This document shows, piece after piece, positions 1 to 8,840 of a DNA stretch of 64,000 bases. The DNA is from Shewanella donghaensis. GTDB taxonomy: Bacteria; Pseudomonadota; Gammaproteobacteria; Enterobacterales; Shewanellaceae. The notes under the pieces were generated by a model. That model did no database searches, was not told where the DNA came from, and was given only the letters and a program-made list of their open reading frames with translations. The position numbers were made by a program, and so were the translations under genes. The stretch lies in NCBI RefSeq assembly GCF_007567505.1, contig NZ_CP041783.1, positions 4,588,001 through 4,652,000 on the forward strand, given 5' to 3'. Numbering within the stretch: the first letter of the stretch is position 1; each line of letters begins with the position of its first letter.

Positions 1-139
1 TCGTTAAACAAGAGAGCTTGTTAACTGATAATTAGTTTAGTCATTCTGATTTTAAGATATACTTACCGACTATTATTGGAACAAAGATTAAGCTTTGAAT
101 GGTTTGTATTTAAATCACTATTCAAATGATGAGGCAGAA

Positions 140-856
140 ATGAGCGACGTTACCACCGCTGAATTTAACGAAGATGGCAAATATATTCGTAAAATCAGAA
201 GTTTTGTATTAAGAGAAGGCCGTTTAACCAAAGGCCAAGCTAACGCAATTGAAGCACATTGGCCTGCAATGGGTTTAGATTACACACCGGAAGCAATTAA
301 TTTAGCAGAAGTGTTTAAGCGTGAAGCTGATACCGTATTAGAGATTGGTTTTGGTATGGGCGCGTCATTAGTTGAAATGGCTAAAGCTGCTCCAGAACTC
401 AATTACATCGGTATTGAAGTACATAAACCGGGTGTTGGCGCATGTTTAGTAGATGCTGGCGAAGCTGAAATTACCAATTTACGTGTATATCACCATGATG
501 CTATGGAAGTACTAGAGAACAGTATCGCTGATGGATCTCTTTCAAGAGTTCAATTATTCTTTCCAGATCCATGGCATAAAACTCGTCACCATAAGCGTCG
601 TATCGTTCAAGCTGCATTTGCGCAATTGATCCATCGTAAGCTAAAGATTGGTGGTGTTTTCCATATGGCAACGGATTGGGAAAATTACAGTGAACATATG
701 CTAGAAGTCATGTCTGCTGCAGAAGGTTATAAAAATCAATCAACAACCAATACTGTTGTTGAACGACCAGAACATCGCCCTTTAACTAAGTTTGAAGCAC
801 GCGGCCATCGTTTAGGTCATGGTGTTTGGGATTTAATGTTTGAGCGTACTGAATAA
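140..856 (+). CDS. trmB: tRNA (guanine-N7-)-methyltransferase
   Basis: Cytosolic SAM-dependent enzyme that methylates N7 of the variable-loop guanosine (G46) of tRNAs. The 238-residue protein has the SAM-binding motif LEIGFGMG at about residues 67-74 and the TrmB signature PDPWHK at about 142-147, followed by the basic stretch HHKRR. The reading frame is open upstream to a TTG at 95, but the ATG at 140 has a GAGG ribosome site five bases before it and gives the start MSDVTTAEF that I recall for Shewanella TrmB, so I use it. It is followed by yggL 71 bases downstream in the same direction. A short imperfect inverted repeat (about 3-23) lies in the upstream leader. Confidence 0.96.
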   Translation: MSDVTTAEFNEDGKYIRKIRSFVLREGRLTKGQANAIEAHWPAMGLDYTPEAINLAEVFKREADTVLEIGFGMGASLVEMAKAAPELNYIGIEVHKPGVGACLVDAGEAEITNLRVYHHDAMEVLENSIADGSLSRVQLFFPDPWHKTRHHKRRIVQAAFAQLIHRKLKIGGVFHMATDWENYSEHMLEVMSAAEGYKNQSTTNTVVERPEHRPLTKFEARGHRLGHGVWDLMFERTE

Positions 857-927
857 TTTTCACTAAAAATGATTTACTAAAAATATTTGTTAATAATAAA
901 TGCTTTTCAACTAACTAGGAAATAACC

Positions 928-1254
928 ATGGCTAAGACTCGTACTCGCCGTTTACGTAAAAAACTACGCGTTGATGAATTCCAAGAATTTGGTTTTGATA
1001 TCAACTGGACTTTTGAAGAGTCAATTTCTGAAGCTGATATCGATATCGCTATTGATGAATTTATTGCACAAGTGATTGAACCTCGTAACCTTGGTTTTCA
1101 TGGCGGCGGTCATAAAATGTGGGAAGGTATCATTGCAACTCAAGATATCGGCAAATGTACCGAAGAAGACGTTGCAGCAGTTAAAGCTTTCTGGGAAGCC
1201 AAGAAAGTACCTCAACTAGAAATCAGTGGTTTATATGACATCTGGTGGGGCTAA
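928..1254 (+). CDS. yggL: YggL / DUF469 family protein
   Basis: Small 108-residue protein of the YggL (DUF469) family, which in E. coli is a ribosome-associated factor; its detailed role is not settled. Visible family features are the very basic N terminus (KTRTRRLRKKLRV), the F-x-E-F-G-F segment at about residues 19-24, and the glycine/histidine stretch GFHGGGH near residue 57. The start ATG is preceded by AGGAA at a normal distance. It lies between trmB and glsB and ends eight bases before the glsB start, so the two are probably co-transcribed. Confidence 0.93.
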   Translation: MAKTRTRRLRKKLRVDEFQEFGFDINWTFEESISEADIDIAIDEFIAQVIEPRNLGFHGGGHKMWEGIIATQDIGKCTEEDVAAVKAFWEAKKVPQLEISGLYDIWWG

Positions 1255-1262
1255 TTTAGCCA

Positions 1263-2177
1263 ATGCCTGAGCAAATATTGCTTGAAGAAGTGGTCGACAA
1301 AGTTCGGCCACTTATTGGTTCTGGGAAAGTGGCAGATTACATTCCTGCACTGGCAGGAGTTGATCCCAAAAAAATAGCCATTGCCGTGACCACTGCTGAC
1401 GGGCAAACCATCGGCGCGGGTGATTATTTAGAACCGTTTTCAATTCAAAGTATTTCCAAAGTTTTTAGTCTGACTTTAGCGCTAAGTTTGTACTCCGAAG
1501 ATGAGATTTGGAGCAGGGTAGGTAAAGAGCCTTCTGGCCAATCATTTAACTCATTAGTTCAAGTAGAGCTTGAGCGAGGTATTCCTCGTAATCCTTTTAT
1601 TAATGCAGGTGCATTAGTGATTGCCGATCTTATTCAAGCGCGTTTGGGTGCTCCCAAACACCATATGCTAGAAGTGGTAAGAAACTTAAGTGCAAATCAT
1701 CAGGTCCGTTTTGATTATGACGTTGCCAATTCAGAGTTTCAATTCAGTGCCCGTAATGCCTCTATTGCTTATTTGATGAAGTCATTTGGTAACTTTAATG
1801 GTGATGTTGATACTGTTTTAAAGAGCTACTTTCATTATTGTTCACTGAAAATGAATTGTGCTGACTTATCAAAAGCGATGTTTTATTTGGCTAATCGCGG
1901 TAAAAGCTTGGAAGGGGAAGAGATAGTTACCCCGGTGCAAACAAGACAGTTAAATGCACTGCTGGCTACTTCAGGTTTATATGATGGCGCTGGAGAGTTT
2001 GCTTATCGTGTCGGTATGCCTGGTAAAAGTGGTGTCGGCGGCGGCATTATTGCCGTGATCCCAGGCGATATGTCTATTTGTGTTTGGTCTCCTGAACTTG
2101 ATAATAATGGTAATTCATTAGCGGGAACTCAAATGTTAGAACATTTATCACAATCATTAGGTCGCTCAATATTCTAA
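1263..2177 (+). CDS. glsB: Glutaminase (serine-dependent, beta-lactamase-like fold)
   Basis: Hydrolyses L-glutamine to glutamate and ammonia in the cytosol. The 304-residue length is normal for bacterial glutaminases. The active-site S-x-x-K is S63-I-S-K66 in the stretch SIQSISKVFSL, as in the penicillin-binding/beta-lactamase-like fold. Other family segments are NPFINAGAL (about 116-124) and the glycine-rich GKSGVGGGI near residue 260. It starts eight bases after yggL, so it is probably in the same transcript. A weak hairpin follows at 2181-2201. Confidence 0.96.
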   Translation: MPEQILLEEVVDKVRPLIGSGKVADYIPALAGVDPKKIAIAVTTADGQTIGAGDYLEPFSIQSISKVFSLTLALSLYSEDEIWSRVGKEPSGQSFNSLVQVELERGIPRNPFINAGALVIADLIQARLGAPKHHMLEVVRNLSANHQVRFDYDVANSEFQFSARNASIAYLMKSFGNFNGDVDTVLKSYFHYCSLKMNCADLSKAMFYLANRGKSLEGEEIVTPVQTRQLNALLATSGLYDGAGEFAYRVGMPGKSGVGGGIIAVIPGDMSICVWSPELDNNGNSLAGTQMLEHLSQSLGRSIF

Positions 2178-2180
2178 ATT

Positions 2181-2210
2181 AAGCCAATGCTCTGTTGGCT
2201 TGCTTGATTT
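2181..2210 (+). terminator. Weak hairpin after glsB
   Basis: AAGCCAA (2181-2187) pairs with TTGGCTT (2195-2201) around a seven-base loop, four bases after the glsB stop codon. The following sequence is only partly T-rich, so it may be a weak or factor-assisted terminator. Confidence 0.4.
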
Positions 2211-2236
2211 TCTAACAATCATTAGTGGCTTTTCCT

Positions 2237-2272
2237 TACTTCTACTTCTACTTCTACTTCTACTTCAACTTC
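2237..2272. repeat. Hexanucleotide tandem repeat (TACTTC)5
   Basis: Five perfect TACTTC units run from 2237 to 2266, followed by one variant AACTTC unit. The array sits in the noncoding gap between glsB and the DUF2884 gene. Such simple arrays expand and contract by strand slippage. As it is outside a coding frame, it would affect spacing or structure only. Confidence 0.9.
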
Positions 2273-2630
2273 CGCATTACTTACTCCTGTTTTAGTTTCA
2301 CTCTTGCCCTAGGTGATTAATACCTGCGAAATGTAGCGACAGTGTCCCAGTGTTTGTATTGTTAAAACTCTGTAGGTGAAAATTACCAACTTGTGGTTTT
2401 TTTCACTCAATGTTGATATTAGCTGAGTCAATTATTTTTACTGTAGATTGTAATTAACTATTTAAGCTTATGTTATATAACACATATTCATTTATGGCAT
2501 AGCTTGTGCAATCTATTAATCAAGAATCTTAATAAGATAGTAATCATAAAGTCAGTAATCAAAGGTTGTCATCATTTGGACTGTAATACATTGATTATCT
2601 GTTTAACTTTAACCAGCAAGGATAGAGCTA
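2273..2630. other. Intergenic region upstream of the DUF2884 gene
   Basis: About 360 bases of AT-rich noncoding DNA after the hexamer array. It probably holds the promoter of the following gene, but I could not pick a convincing -35/-10 pair. An open frame at 2504-2713 overlaps the next gene in another phase, has no ribosome site or family signature, and is not called. Confidence 0.5.
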
Positions 2631-3440
2631 ATGAACACACAAGGTTTATTGAAAAGTATCGCACTAACAGGTTTAATTTTTACAGCAGGGGCAATGTCTC
2701 CAGCAATGGCTAAGCTGTCAATTGAAGATAACCAATGTAATGTAGCGTTAAATTATGACGTAACTGTCGAGCCTCAAAAACTATCGTTCAGTGAAAAAGG
2801 CGCTGAGTTATATCGAGTTGAGTTGGGAAAACTCTATGTTGATGGCAAGCAAGTTGAATTAAATGATGAGCAAACAGAATTACTTTCTGACTACTCTGAA
2901 AAAGTATCTCAACAAATACCTGAAATCATTGATCTGGTAAACGATGCCGTAATCCTAGCCACTGATGCCGTGAGCATGGCGTTAACGCCAATATTTGGTG
3001 ATGCTACTGGTGCCAAACTAGACGAACTTTTAGCTGGCATTCAAACTCGTGTTGATCAAGCAGCATATCAACAAGGTGATAAGTTTTACCTCGGTGCGAC
3101 AGAAGACTCTTTAGAAAATGCATTCAATGAAGAGTTTGAACAAGAAATGGAACAAATGATTAAAAACTCGATGGGAAGCTTCATGATGGCGCTAGGCGCC
3201 GAGATGATGTCAGCTGAGGGCGGAAGTTTTGATGAGAAAATGGCTTCATTCTCGAGCAAAATGGAAACTATCGGGGAAGATATCGAGATGCAGATATCAG
3301 AACAATCAGATGCTATAGAAGCAAAAGCTGAAAAAGTATGTGCTGATTTTGAAGAGATAATGGTACTTGAGAGTGAATTACGAGAATCAATTCCAGAATT
3401 ATCGACTTATGAGTTAGCAACGCTTTCGGATAGTGAGTAA
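2631..3440 (+). CDS. yggN: YggN-like DUF2884 periplasmic protein
   Basis: Exported protein of the YggN/DUF2884 family; its function is unknown. The 269-residue product has a signal peptide (residues 1 to about 26, ending AMSPAMA) and a mature N terminus with one cysteine (NQCNVALNYDV). A central domain carries the family stretch ELYRVELGKLYVDGK, then a methionine- and glutamate-rich helical part (about residues 165-235). The ribosome site AAGGATAGAG precedes the ATG. In E. coli this family also sits close to the trmB-yggL block, which supports the call. A strong terminator follows at 3571. Confidence 0.88.
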   Translation: MNTQGLLKSIALTGLIFTAGAMSPAMAKLSIEDNQCNVALNYDVTVEPQKLSFSEKGAELYRVELGKLYVDGKQVELNDEQTELLSDYSEKVSQQIPEIIDLVNDAVILATDAVSMALTPIFGDATGAKLDELLAGIQTRVDQAAYQQGDKFYLGATEDSLENAFNEEFEQEMEQMIKNSMGSFMMALGAEMMSAEGGSFDEKMASFSSKMETIGEDIEMQISEQSDAIEAKAEKVCADFEEIMVLESELRESIPELSTYELATLSDSE

Positions 3441-3570
3441 GTTTTAGGAAAGCGATATTTTTAAATTCATAACAAAGGCTGTATTTAGCTTAACCTTTGT
3501 TTAACAGTAATTTATCGCTAATGAGTAACAAGTTTGTACGTCCTAGCATTGTCAAAATGCACCTGACCTT

Positions 3571-3598
3571 CCCCTGTACTTTGTACAGGGGCTTTTTC
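3571..3598 (+). terminator. Intrinsic terminator after yggN
   Basis: CCCCTGTAC (3571-3579) and GTACAGGGG (3583-3591) form a perfect nine-base-pair stem with a TTT loop, followed by CTTTTT. It lies about 130 bases past the yggN stop. Confidence 0.85.
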
Positions 3599-3938
3599 GT
3601 TTAAGGCTTAGAAAAAACTGCAAATATGACAATTAACAATAGATTTGTTCTGATAAAAAAATTGTTAATTATAAATATAGAGCCATTTATCTAAATTTTG
3701 GTATACTTCTAAAATTATAAATCTGAATGCGTTTAATCAACTAACTTGTTGTTTTAGTTTTGATTGGCGATTCAGGATAAAGGACTATCGAAATTTATTT
3801 TCTTTTTTGAGGCACGATGCAACGTATTTGGCATTGTCACAAAGACTGTTTCTTATAATCTATTGTCTAGAATAAGAGACATTCATTTGTACCTTAAAAA
3901 ACTATTTTTAATGTCGTAAACAGCTTAAGGCGACTCCA
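3599..3938. other. Intergenic region upstream of the LysR gene
   Basis: AT-rich gap of about 340 bases. A perfect TATAAT at 3854-3859 lies about 80 bases before the LysR start, but the base pairs 17 upstream (GCATTG) are a poor -35. If used, this promoter would be activator-dependent or weak. A small dyad, GTCT-N8-AGAC, lies just after it and could be a LysR-type autoregulatory site. That is inference. Confidence 0.35.
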
Positions 3939-4880
3939 ATGTTAGAACTATTAGAACCTATTGCTATTTTTACTCATGTTGCGAGGGCGGGAAGTTTCAG
4001 TGCTGCTGCAAGAAGACTGAGTATATCTAAGTCCAAAGTAAGTACTCAGGTTGCTGATCTTGAACATAAACTTGGGGTTCAACTTATACAACGTACAACA
4101 CGTAGTTTGAGTTTAACTGAAGCGGGTAACCTTCTTTACATACAAGGTGAAGAGTTACTGCGTGATGCAGAGCAAGCTGTTGCAAGTGTGCACAATCTTA
4201 ATGATGCCACTCGCGGTGTGTTAAAAGTCGGTATTTCACAGTCATTTGGTACTATGCATATTATCCCTGCATTGCCAGAGTTTATGGCTAAACATCCAGA
4301 ACTTGAACTGCAAGTTAGTCTGCTTGATCATAAAGTCGATGTGGTAAGTGAAGGTTTAGATTTATTGTTAACGATGTCAGAGCAACTACCATTAGGCATG
4401 GTTGCTAGACCGCTAATGAAGTGTCAGTTCTTATTGGCTGCTTCTCCAGAGTACATTGCCCAAAGAGGTACGATTTCTCGTCCCGAACAACTTGTTGATC
4501 ATAACTGTCTTGTCTATCAAGGTGAATGGCATGAGCACAGTACGTGGCAGTTCAAGAAAGGCGAAGACTATTGTGAGATCGGTGTTTCTGGTAACTTCCG
4601 CGTTGATAATGCACCTGCATTAAAATCAGCAGCTGTTAGCGGGTTAGGTATTGCATATTTAGCCAGTTACTTACTGGAAGATGAAATTGAGCAAGGCACT
4701 TTAGTGCCGTTGTTGCCAGATTGGCAATTGACGAACAACTTACCATTACAAGCGGTTTACCCAAGACGTAAGCATCTTGCTCCTAAAGTGAGTGCCTTTA
4801 TTGACTTTATTAAAGGTCATATTGGTACAACACCATATTGGGATGCTAAGTACGATAATTTATACAAATTACGTAAATAA
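3939..4880 (+). CDS. LysR-family transcriptional regulator
   Basis: Cytosolic DNA-binding regulator of the LysR type, 313 residues. The N-terminal winged helix-turn-helix occupies about residues 1-62 (FTHVARAGSFSAAARRLSIS, then LEHKLGVQLIQRTTR). The effector-binding substrate domain follows from about residue 90 and has the usual GVLKVGIS start. The subtype looks like the CrgA-like group that often regulates single reductases or exporters, but the target cannot be named. It has no close divergent partner, so the usual neighbour-gene clue is missing. A terminator follows at 4942. Confidence 0.93.
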   Translation: MLELLEPIAIFTHVARAGSFSAAARRLSISKSKVSTQVADLEHKLGVQLIQRTTRSLSLTEAGNLLYIQGEELLRDAEQAVASVHNLNDATRGVLKVGISQSFGTMHIIPALPEFMAKHPELELQVSLLDHKVDVVSEGLDLLLTMSEQLPLGMVARPLMKCQFLLAASPEYIAQRGTISRPEQLVDHNCLVYQGEWHEHSTWQFKKGEDYCEIGVSGNFRVDNAPALKSAAVSGLGIAYLASYLLEDEIEQGTLVPLLPDWQLTNNLPLQAVYPRRKHLAPKVSAFIDFIKGHIGTTPYWDAKYDNLYKLRK

Positions 4881-4941
4881 CATTCAAAAGTGTTTCCAAA
4901 TCAGTAACTAAATGTGGAAACATTGTTCAAAATACAAGACA

Positions 4942-4970
4942 AAGCCGAACCTTTATGTTCGGCTTTTTTA
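4942..4970 (+). terminator. Intrinsic terminator after the LysR gene
   Basis: AAGCCGAAC (4942-4950) pairs with GTTCGGCTT (4957-4965) around a six-base loop and runs into T residues. It lies about 60 bases past the stop codon. Confidence 0.88.
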
Positions 4971-5063
4971 TTTATTGTTTTAGAACAGTGATTTAATTGT
5001 TTGTGTTTAAAAATTGTTCGACATGGTTTTGTTCAATTTTTAAAACAGTTCTTTAAATGCTTC

Positions 5064-5091
5064 TTGAACTCTGTTCTTAAATCAATACAAT
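5064..5091 (+). promoter_or_regulatory. Sigma-70-type promoter of the candidate small RNA
   Basis: TTGAAC (5064-5069), a 16-base spacer and TACAAT (5086-5091) make a good housekeeping promoter in a gap that holds no gene. The predicted start of transcription is near 5098. Confidence 0.55.
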
Positions 5092-5097
5092 AGATCC

Positions 5098-5290
5098 TAG
5101 TTGATTCGGAATGATTTGAGTCACGCATCTTGTTGAGAAATGACCCCTTTTCAGCTTTATGTGCAAATCAGCAACTTCGCAAATTTTGAATCAGTGCTGG
5201 CAACGGTTTTAAAATTAGAACAATGCCGGCTTTGAAACCATCATCCTAGTTTTAATTGGTTTACCCCAGACTTTGTTCTGGGGTTATTTT
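5098..5290 (+). ncRNA. Candidate small RNA of about 190 nucleotides
   Basis: A promoter at 5064-5091 and an intrinsic terminator near 5263-5290 frame about 190 bases with no credible open reading frame. The terminator is ACCCCAGA (5263-5270) paired with TCTGGGGT (5277-5284), then TATTTTT. The arrangement is that of an independent small RNA gene. I do not recognise the sequence as a known family, and no expression evidence is available. An alternative is that the hairpin is simply a second terminator for the upstream LysR gene. Confidence 0.45.
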
Positions 5291-5340
5291 TATCTGCAGT
5301 TTGGCTTTTTGTATTACTCAATCACCTGTTTAAACTTTCT

Positions 5341-5424
5341 AAACTCTAAACTCTAAACTCTAAACTCCAAACTCCAAACTCCAAACTCCAAACTCCAAAC
5401 TCCAAACTCCAAACTCCAAACTCT
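5341..5424. repeat. Heptamer tandem array, 12 units of AAACTC(T/C)
   Basis: Twelve uninterrupted seven-base units: three AAACTCT (5341-5361), eight AAACTCC (5362-5417) and one AAACTCT (5418-5424). The flanks keep looser relatives of the motif, such as CAAACTC and TAAACTTTC. The array lies between the candidate small RNA and the terminator of the DUF885 gene. It is AT/CT-strand biased and looks like a slippage-prone simple repeat. Confidence 0.95.
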
Positions 5425-5493
5425 ACGCCTCTAAGTCCTACACCTCAAACTCATTTAACTCTAAGACAAGAAATATAGGTAATAATAATCAAG

Positions 5494-5531
5494 CAATAAA
5501 AAGCCACTATAAAAATAGTGGCTTTTTATTG
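5494..5531 (-). terminator. Intrinsic terminator of the DUF885 gene
   Basis: CAATAAAAAGCCACTAT (5494-5510) and its exact reverse complement (5515-5531) form a 17-base-pair stem with an AAAA loop. It has A/T tracts on both sides, so it works on either strand. It lies 36 bases beyond the stop of the minus-strand DUF885 gene. Confidence 0.88.
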
Positions 5532-5566
5532 CGTTAATGATTGAATGGGGTTAACTACTTAGAGAG

Positions 5567-7414
5567 CTACTTAGCTTCTTCAATCCAGTTATTAATTTCA
5601 GCTTCTAGTACATCTAACGGTACAGGACCATTTTGTAATACTAGTGTGTGGAATTGGCGGATATCAAACTTATCACCCATTTGTTTTTTAGCATTTTCAC
5701 GTAACTCTAAAATCTTAATCATACCGACTTTATAAGCCGTTGCTTGACCTGGCATAACAATATGACGCTCTACCATTTTAACGGCGTCAGACTCAGCGTT
5801 AGGCGTGTTGTCTACGTAATATTGAATGCCTTGTTCACGAGTCCACTTTTGGCTATGAATCCCGGTATCAACAACTAGACGACAAGCGCGCCATAACTCC
5901 ATCGCCAAACGACCAAAGTCAGAGTAAGGATCTGCATATAATCCCATTTCTTTAGGGAAGTATTCAGTATATAAACCCCAGCCTTCAATATAAGCGGTAT
6001 AACCACCATATTTTCTAAACTTAGGCACGCCCTCAAGCTCTTGAGCTATGGCAATTTGCATATGGTGACCAGGAATACCTTCATGGTAAGCCAGTGCTTC
6101 CATTTGATAGGTTGGCATGGCTTTCATATCGTACAAGTTAGCGTAATAAGTACCTGGGCGAGAGCCATCTGGCGCTGGTTGATCGTAGAATGCTTTACCA
6201 GCAGATTTTTCACGGAACGATTCAACTTGCTTAACGATAAGCTTAGCTTTGGGTTTGATATAGAACACTTCGTCTAAACGTGATTCCATATTGTCGATCA
6301 AATCTTTAGCTTCAGTTAAGTATCTTGCTTTACCTTCATCAGTTGAAGGGTAGTAAAACTGCTCATCATCACGCATGAAAGCCATAAATTCTTGTAAGTT
6401 ACCTTTATAATTTACTTTTTTCATAATGACGCGCATTTCATTTTGAATACGCTCGACTTCAGCTAAACCTAACTTATGGATTGTTTCAGAAGTCATGTCA
6501 GTTGTTGTAACGCGATTTAAACGCATATTGAAAAATGTATTACCTTCAGGCAATTTCCACACCCCATCACGGGTGTCAGCTTTAGTTTCGAGTTCACGTA
6601 AATAGCTAATCAGGTTTTCGTAACCCGGTTTTACACTTTCAATCAATGCTTTTTTAGCATCAGCAAGCAATGTATCTTTTTGTGCTTGTGGGATATCGAG
6701 CTTATCGACTTTACGGTTGATATCACCCCAAAGTGTACTTTGCTCTTCAGTATCACTAAATGGTGCGCCAACAATGATATTTTCACTGTCAGAAATAACG
6801 TAAGGGAACACGAATTTAGGGGCGATAATATTCTTATCGGCTCGAACTTTTAATGCTTCAATCACTTGTTCGGTTACATGCTTTACACCGTTTAAACGGC
6901 TGATATAAGCTTGTGCATCGCTAACACTTTCAACTTGATGTTGATTGATAAGAAAGGTCGCAATAAATGAATGGCTGCCATACATTTGGTTTACTGGATA
7001 AGTATGGTAACGCCATTTATCATCAGCGATATCTTGCTCTAAGCCTTGTTTCATTAATTTGTAGCTAAGTGCAGTTTGCTTGTCTAAGTTAGCGACATTA
7101 AGGCCTTCAAGTTGTTTTAAATGCTTTTTCGCTCTCGCTAAGTCTTCATCATCAGCCTTATCACTAAAATCACCCCATTTATCATAATCGGTTTTGATGC
7201 GTAAATAGGTTTGCGAAATCGGGCTGGCCAACACATTTTCCATGAACATGGCTTCGAAAAGCTCATTAGCTTTTTCTGATTCTGTAGTCGCTTTTTTAGT
7301 GGTTTCTGCAGCACTGTTTAAAGGCTGGTGATCTGTACCATGCGCAATGGCAGAGGTAGATAATAAACTGGTTAATGCAACGGCTATTAATGTCGTTTTT
7401 GTTTTTAGTAGCAT
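5567..7414 (-). CDS. DUF885 family secreted metallo-carboxypeptidase-like protein
   Basis: Exported 615-residue protein of the DUF885 family, which holds probable zinc-dependent peptidases. A signal peptide of about 24 residues ends STSAIA, followed by HGTDH. The metal-binding family motif HEGIPGHH lies at about residues 437-445, and the second conserved stretch EGWGLYTEYF about 35 residues later supplies the further acidic ligand. The length is normal for the family. It stands alone on the minus strand with its own terminator at 5494-5531. Substrate is unknown; periplasmic peptide turnover is the reasonable guess. Confidence 0.9.
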   Translation of the reverse strand: MLLKTKTTLIAVALTSLLSTSAIAHGTDHQPLNSAAETTKKATTESEKANELFEAMFMENVLASPISQTYLRIKTDYDKWGDFSDKADDEDLARAKKHLKQLEGLNVANLDKQTALSYKLMKQGLEQDIADDKWRYHTYPVNQMYGSHSFIATFLINQHQVESVSDAQAYISRLNGVKHVTEQVIEALKVRADKNIIAPKFVFPYVISDSENIIVGAPFSDTEEQSTLWGDINRKVDKLDIPQAQKDTLLADAKKALIESVKPGYENLISYLRELETKADTRDGVWKLPEGNTFFNMRLNRVTTTDMTSETIHKLGLAEVERIQNEMRVIMKKVNYKGNLQEFMAFMRDDEQFYYPSTDEGKARYLTEAKDLIDNMESRLDEVFYIKPKAKLIVKQVESFREKSAGKAFYDQPAPDGSRPGTYYANLYDMKAMPTYQMEALAYHEGIPGHHMQIAIAQELEGVPKFRKYGGYTAYIEGWGLYTEYFPKEMGLYADPYSDFGRLAMELWRACRLVVDTGIHSQKWTREQGIQYYVDNTPNAESDAVKMVERHIVMPGQATAYKVGMIKILELRENAKKQMGDKFDIRQFHTLVLQNGPVPLDVLEAEINNWIEEAK

Positions 7415-7571
7415 AGGTGTTTTCCGCTCACAATTTAATGGTTGAGAATATCGATTGATATCCTAATAGACACGCACATAAATGTGTAAAGTGAAATGTT
7501 AGCAATTGTGTATTAAATGTTGCTGAAAGACCGATGAAAATATGGAAGGGCAGTTATTAAAGAGTAAGAAA

Positions 7572-7618
7572 AAGCCTAAGACTAACTTTAGAGGAAATAA
7601 AGTTAGCGGATTAGGCTT
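7572..7618 (-). terminator. Intrinsic terminator of the yggS-hemW gene block
   Basis: Two nested stems, AAGCCTAA/TTAGGCTT (7572-7579, 7611-7618) and CTAACTTTA/TAAAGTTAG (7582-7590, 7598-7606), form a long hairpin. Read on the minus strand it is followed by a T-rich run, so it closes the hemW transcript 65 bases past the stop. Confidence 0.8.
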
Positions 7619-7683
7619 GTTTATTTATTAGCTGTAAAACAGCTAATTTCAGTAACAACGGTTTTAAGTAACGATCAATAAAT

Positions 7684-8835
7684 TTAATCTAAAAATTGCG
7701 ATAAAAGGTCATTTACGAACATATGGCCTTTGTCGGTTAATTGCCAATGTGTTTCGCTTTCAGTTAATAAGCCTCTTTTTATCGACTTAGCGATGCCATC
7801 GTTAAGTACATTTACTGATAAACCAGTGCGTTGTTCAAATTCAGTCTTAGGAATAGGGGTCATCAACCTTAGTCGATTCATTAAATACTCAAGGGCGCGA
7901 TCTTCAGCTAACACTTCAGTGGTTTCACTGGTGTAATCTGACGTTGCTAGATAACCCTTAGGGTGCTTAATTTTTACCGTTCTAACAATCTTATTCGTTT
8001 CTGGCTGAGTTATTTTGCCATGGGCGCCACAACCGATCCCTAAATAATCACCAAACTGCCAATAATTGAGGTTATGTTGACACTGATAACCAGGTTTTGC
8101 GTAGGCAGATATTTCATATTGAACATAACCTAAAGCCGCTAGTTTCTTTTGCCCTTGTTCGTAGATATGCCATAAATCTTCGTCATCTGGCAATTGTGGC
8201 GGCTTTGAGTGAAACAGCGTATTAGGTTCAATGGTGAGCTGATACCAGGATAGATGTGGTGGCATCAATCCTGCGGCAGTATCAATATCTGACATAGCTT
8301 CATCAAAAGACTGATTAGGTAAACCGTGCATCAAATCTAAATTAAAGCTGTTATAACCAGCTTTGCTGGCAGTTTGTGCTGCTGTAACGGCTTCATTTTG
8401 ATCATGAATGCGGCCAAGCAGGTTGAGTTTATCTTTAGAAAAACTCTGCACCCCAATGGATAATCGTGTCACGCCAGCTGCGCGGTAAGCGGCAAAATCA
8501 TCATGCTCTAACGTACCAGGGTTCGCTTCCATGGTGATTTCAATATCTTCTTTAAACCCTATTTGGGCTCTGGCACCGTCTAAAATTCGCTGTATTTGTT
8601 TGGCTTCAAATAACGATGGCGTGCCGCCACCGATAAAAATACTGTGAATCTTACGACCTTGGACATAATGCAGGTCATGTTGAAGATCTTCTAAAAGGGC
8701 ATCGACATAAGCCTGCTGTGGCAACTCACCATTTTGACCATGGGAGTTGAAATCACAATATGGGCATTTTTGTACGCACCATGGTATATGGATGTATAGA
8801 CTCAGAGGCGGTAGTGATAATTTTACTGATTGCAT
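7684..8835 (-). CDS. hemW: Radical SAM haem chaperone HemW
   Basis: Member of the HemW family (formerly called oxygen-independent coproporphyrinogen III oxidase-like), which binds haem and a 4Fe-4S cluster and is thought to deliver haem to respiratory enzymes. In this 383-residue protein the cluster cysteines are C20, C24 and C27 in the motif CVQKCPYCDF. The family glycine motif GGGTPSL lies at about residues 69-75, and the C-terminal HemW domain is complete. It starts five bases after rdgB, with which it is surely co-transcribed. Confidence 0.95.
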   Translation of the reverse strand: MQSVKLSLPPLSLYIHIPWCVQKCPYCDFNSHGQNGELPQQAYVDALLEDLQHDLHYVQGRKIHSIFIGGGTPSLFEAKQIQRILDGARAQIGFKEDIEITMEANPGTLEHDDFAAYRAAGVTRLSIGVQSFSKDKLNLLGRIHDQNEAVTAAQTASKAGYNSFNLDLMHGLPNQSFDEAMSDIDTAAGLMPPHLSWYQLTIEPNTLFHSKPPQLPDDEDLWHIYEQGQKKLAALGYVQYEISAYAKPGYQCQHNLNYWQFGDYLGIGCGAHGKITQPETNKIVRTVKIKHPKGYLATSDYTSETTEVLAEDRALEYLMNRLRLMTPIPKTEFEQRTGLSVNVLNDGIAKSIKRGLLTESETHWQLTDKGHMFVNDLLSQFLD

Positions 8836-8840
8836 GATAG

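Noticed and set aside
95..139. TTG start at 95 for trmB
   Set aside because: No ribosome site there and the extra 15 residues are not in the family; the ATG at 140 fits better.
2504..2713. 69-codon open frame before yggN
   Set aside because: It overlaps the signal-peptide part of yggN in another phase, has no ribosome site and no family feature.
5341..5424. CRISPR-like array
   Set aside because: Units are contiguous seven-base repeats without spacers, and no cas gene is present.
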